Below, piece by piece: positions 63,578 through 64,000 of a stretch of 64,000 nt of DNA (positions within the stretch are counted from its first letter, which is position 1; every line of letters begins with the position of its first letter). Below the pieces are notes generated by a model. The model was not told the DNA's origin. It saw nothing but the letters and a program-made list of their open reading frames with translations, and searched no databases. This stretch comes from Pseudomonas sp. Fl4BN1 (lineage in GTDB: Bacteria > Pseudomonadota > Gammaproteobacteria > Pseudomonadales > Pseudomonadaceae). The position numbers and the translations under genes are program-made. Location of the stretch: positions 1 through 64,000 of the forward strand of contig NZ_JAAARM010000004.1 in assembly GCF_009908285.1 (NCBI RefSeq), read 5' to 3'.

Positions 63578-64000
63578 TCAAGCATCCAGTAGTGCACGGG
63601 TAATGACCTGCAGTTTACGGGTGAGCGGTCCTGCCGACCAGCTCATCCCGGCGCAGGCACGTACCGGCCAGATGCCATAGACGCTGTTGCAGACGAACAC
63701 TTCATCCGCCTGCTCCAGCTGAACAAGACTGATATCGGCGACTTGTGTAGGGATGCCCTGTGACTCGGCCTGAAACAATATTTCAGCCCGCATCACCCCG
63801 GCTACGCCACAGCGGCTCAGATCCGCCGTCAGCAAACGCCCCTGACTGATCAGGAACAGGTTACTGAACACACCCTCGACCACCCTCTCGGCGGCATCCA
63901 GCATCAAGCCTTCGGCATGCTCGGCGTCGCGCCATTCAGCACGGGCCAAAACCTGCTCCAGGCGATTGAGGTGCTTGAGACCCGCCAATAGCGGCTGCTC
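63578..64000 (-). CDS. pabC: Aminodeoxychorismate lyase (partial, window edge)
   Basis: The C-terminal 140 residues of a fold-type IV PLP enzyme are present: KHLNRLEQVLARAEWRDAEH, the conserved EGVFSNLFLISQGRLLT and GVAGVMRAEIL, then DEVFVCNSVYGIWPV. PabC releases pyruvate from aminodeoxychorismate to give p-aminobenzoate for folate. The start and the PLP lysine are beyond the right edge. It is upstream of mltG, as in many gamma-proteobacteria. Confidence 0.92.
   Translation of the reverse strand, partial: EQPLLAGLKHLNRLEQVLARAEWRDAEHAEGLMLDAAERVVEGVFSNLFLISQGRLLTADLSRCGVAGVMRAEILFQAESQGIPTQVADISLVQLEQADEVFVCNSVYGIWPVRACAGMSWSAGPLTRKLQVITRALLDA

Overview
The window looks like a Pseudomonas chromosome, most probably of the P. 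fluorescens lineage. The right part (about 47.75-64 kb) is GC-rich core sequence: a solitary moaA-like radical SAM gene, a TetR regulator, a candidate rgsA small RNA, then tatD, holB, tmk, mltG and pabC on the minus strand, as I recall for the genus. The left part (about 1-47.7 kb) is an accessory island of uneven base composition. It is full of insertion-sequence fragments and small cargo modules. Organism and island calls rest on gene content and order only; no database was searched.

Layout. 1-0.5 kb: an IS3-family element that cuts an MFS transporter. 0.7-7.8 kb: a copper/silver efflux operon (Met/Cys-rich secreted protein, cusC-like, cusB, cusA, cusF) transcribed leftward from a possible CopR/CusR-type box, followed by a sensor-kinase remnant. 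7.8-10.4 kb: a transposon graveyard (ISL3, ISAs1 and two IS66 stumps) with one AT-rich acetyltransferase gene. 10.4-15.3 kb: a diguanylate cyclase response regulator followed by a large hybrid histidine kinase. 15.5-17.7 kb: Tn3 and IS3 debris around a frameshifted peptidoglycan amidase. 17.7-23 kb: small genes, including an AbrB-like antitoxin, a mini ParS/MbcA-like protein, a phosphoesterase, an Xre regulator with its own palindrome and a GNAT-like protein.

23.7-34.1 kb is a defence-like block: two GIY-YIG proteins, a TIR protein of the Cap12/Pycsar-effector type, an Xre-ImmA/IrrE peptidase overlapping its partner, and a PD-(D/E)XK-like nuclease divergent from a 1360-residue KAP-type NTPase. 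34.2-39 kb holds IS3 debris, a broken acetyltransferase, a broken second KAP NTPase, and an intact overlapping pair (37-kDa nucleoid-associated-like protein plus membrane protein). 40-46 kb holds a DUF2188 protein, a RES-domain toxin candidate divergent from a ParS-type antitoxin, a viroplasmin-GIY-YIG fusion, and a frameshifted E1-JAB relic of a bacterial ubiquitin-like system.

The island ends inside a core zinc alcohol dehydrogenase gene that has lost its first ~35 codons. The island carries a full-length homologue of that same gene on the opposite strand just inside the junction, and TGTCAATC-type direct repeats lie between the two. Beyond the junction come a GNAT gene, an HD hydrolase, an MFS transporter and a compact catabolic operon (GntR regulator, ADP-ribosylglycohydrolase, NCS1 permease, PfkB kinase). 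The leads I find most worth following are the nucleoid-associated/membrane/KAP operon at 35.7-39.0 kb, the viroplasmin-GIY-YIG fusion beside the RES module, and the disrupted-and-replaced dehydrogenase at the island end.
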